From Kalaharituber pfeilii (taxonomy: Eukaryota; Ascomycota; Pezizomycetes; Pezizales; Pezizaceae), in NCBI GenBank assembly GCA_015179045.1, contig WHUZ01000046.1, positions 62,001 through 126,000 of the forward strand: DNA of 64,000 nucleotides, given 5' to 3'. Shown in pieces: positions 63,031-64,000 of the stretch. The notes beneath the pieces are model-generated. The model was given only the letters and a program-made list of their open reading frames with translations. It searched no databases and had not been told where the DNA came from. Position 1 is the first letter of the stretch; each line of letters starts with the position of its first letter. The position numbers and the translations under genes are program-made.

Positions 63031-64000
63031 ACCGCCCTGCTCTGAGCTTAACCGAGGGCGATATTCTTCTTTATTATACCAGACCGACCTCCGACTCTCA
63101 TCTTATTGTCAATGGTTTACTCCGTTCTAGTTCTGTTTGTACTCCTGTTACTATTATGATTGATTGTGGTGCTTCGTCAAATTTCATAAACCGCTCCTTT
63201 ATTGACAGATATCCTATACCACTCCTTCGCCACCCTACACCTATTGATCTTAATGTAATTGATGGTTCTTCTATTTCGTCTGGTTCTGTTACTCATTATA
63301 CTGTGCCTATAACCCTGTCTATTCACTCACATTCTGAGAATGTCCCTTTGCATGTTATTCCAATGAAGGATTATGATATTGTTTTAGGTATTCCTTGGTT
63401 GCGTTTGCACAATCCTGTTATCAATTGGGCCAAAGATGAGGTTGACTTTACTTCTGCATTCTGTCATTCACGTTGCCTGCCACCCTTGAATATTTCTTCG
63501 TTGTCTACTACTCCTTCAGTTTCTCATTCTGAGTCTTCTTGTATGCCGAATCCATTGAATATCTCGTTTGTGTCAGCTCCTGCTTTTCACCGCTTAGCTA
63601 GACCCCGCCGGAAATGTTCAGATTCAGATTCGGAGATAGTTCAGGGCCTTGTCATCGCTACATTGGATACGCCTAATAAGACAAAGGTTACTCCTATCAT
63701 CCCAGAGGAATATAAGCGCTTTTCTCGCATCTTTTCAGCCACAGAAGCAGCTGTCTTACCTCAGCATCAGCCCTGGGACCACAAGATTCCTCTACAACCT
63801 GGCACGCATCCTCCGTTCGGTCCGATTTATGCGCTTTCAGAAACCGAACTGCAAGCCCTACGAGAATACTTGGATGAGAACTTAGCAAAAGGGTTTATTC
63901 GTCAGTCGTCGTCTCCTGCTGGTGCACCAATATTGTTTACTAAGAAGAAGGATGGAAGCCTGCGTTTATGTGTTGACTACCGAGGGCTAAATCGAATCAC
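62994..64000 (+). CDS. Ty3/gypsy-type Pol (protease and start of RT), partial
   Basis: An open frame in the -1 phase relative to gag, from just after a TGA at 62991-62993 to the window edge, with no stop in over 330 codons. The aspartic protease active site is IDCGASSNF (Asp codon 63162), with flap-region residues and DIVLGIPWL near 63376. The RT start is at about 63680 ([60 protein letters not shown]). RT palm, RNase H and integrase would follow outside. The gag stop and the 37-bp overlap imply a -1 frameshift. No perfect slippery heptamer was seen; GGGGAAA at 63003-63009 is the nearest. No inactivating mutation is visible, so the element may be recent. Confidence 0.9.

Overview
The window looks like a transposon-filled stretch of a filamentous ascomycete genome. 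The organism is an inference. Three things support it: short spliced introns of 56-110 bp with GT..AG ends and CTGAC/CTAAT-like branch points; Tad-type non-LTR retrotransposons (AP endonuclease, RT, RNase H, C-terminal zinc knuckle); and C-to-T/G-to-A decay typical of repeat-induced point mutation (RIP). No bacterial signals, rRNA or tRNA genes were seen.

Host-like genes are few. The clearest is a minus-strand class I terpene synthase at 46279-47797, with three exons and its DDxxD motif split by an intron. A small two-exon candidate lies at 7161-7525. At 556-1034 is the 3' end of an unidentified reading frame, broken by a 58-bp LINE tail.

Almost everything else is mobile. LINE copies carry three kinds of 3' end, called here type A (ends GCCATAGCCC-NNN-GGGCGGCATGCGA..polyA), type B (ends CCATGGCGAACAGCTNCAAGCGGGGTTAYGTGA-polyA) and type C (CATAGGCYGGTAGCCTGTATGCG..polyA). 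Layout: 1-6.6 kb, LINE scraps and two TA-flanked MITEs. 8.9-13.3 kb, a three-level nest: LINE ORF2, a solo LTR inside it, and an ORF1-only retroposon inside that. 14.0-21.3 kb, one near full-length but frameshifted LINE with ORF1 and ORF2. 21.3-25.7 kb, a decayed DNA element, a satellite array and a tandem duplication. 25.7-28.9 kb, a Copia-type LTR element with matching LTRs and no usable pol. 29.6-36.3 kb, an apparently intact Mutator-like element (MULE) with very long minisatellite-bearing inverted repeats and a spliced 677-aa transposase. 36.4-45.8 kb, a solo LTR, MITEs and LINE pieces. 45.8-48.2 kb, the terpene synthase in the only long transposon-poor stretch. 48.2-54.1 kb, MITEs, LINE tails and a pair of LTR-like repeats. 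55-58.2 kb, an AT-rich, RIP-like island holding three solo LTRs with intact target duplications. 59.7-61.5 kb, a LINE split by a hAT-like MITE. From about 61.5 kb to the end, the 5' part of a Ty3/gypsy-type element with open gag and open pol.

The insertions can be partly ordered, because many keep perfect target-site duplications (TSDs) and interrupt one another. Two signals stand out. The LINE 3' ends have short hairpins next to the polyA whose stems co-vary between copies. There are also many very short (43-69 bp) insertions made of little more than that hairpin and polyA.
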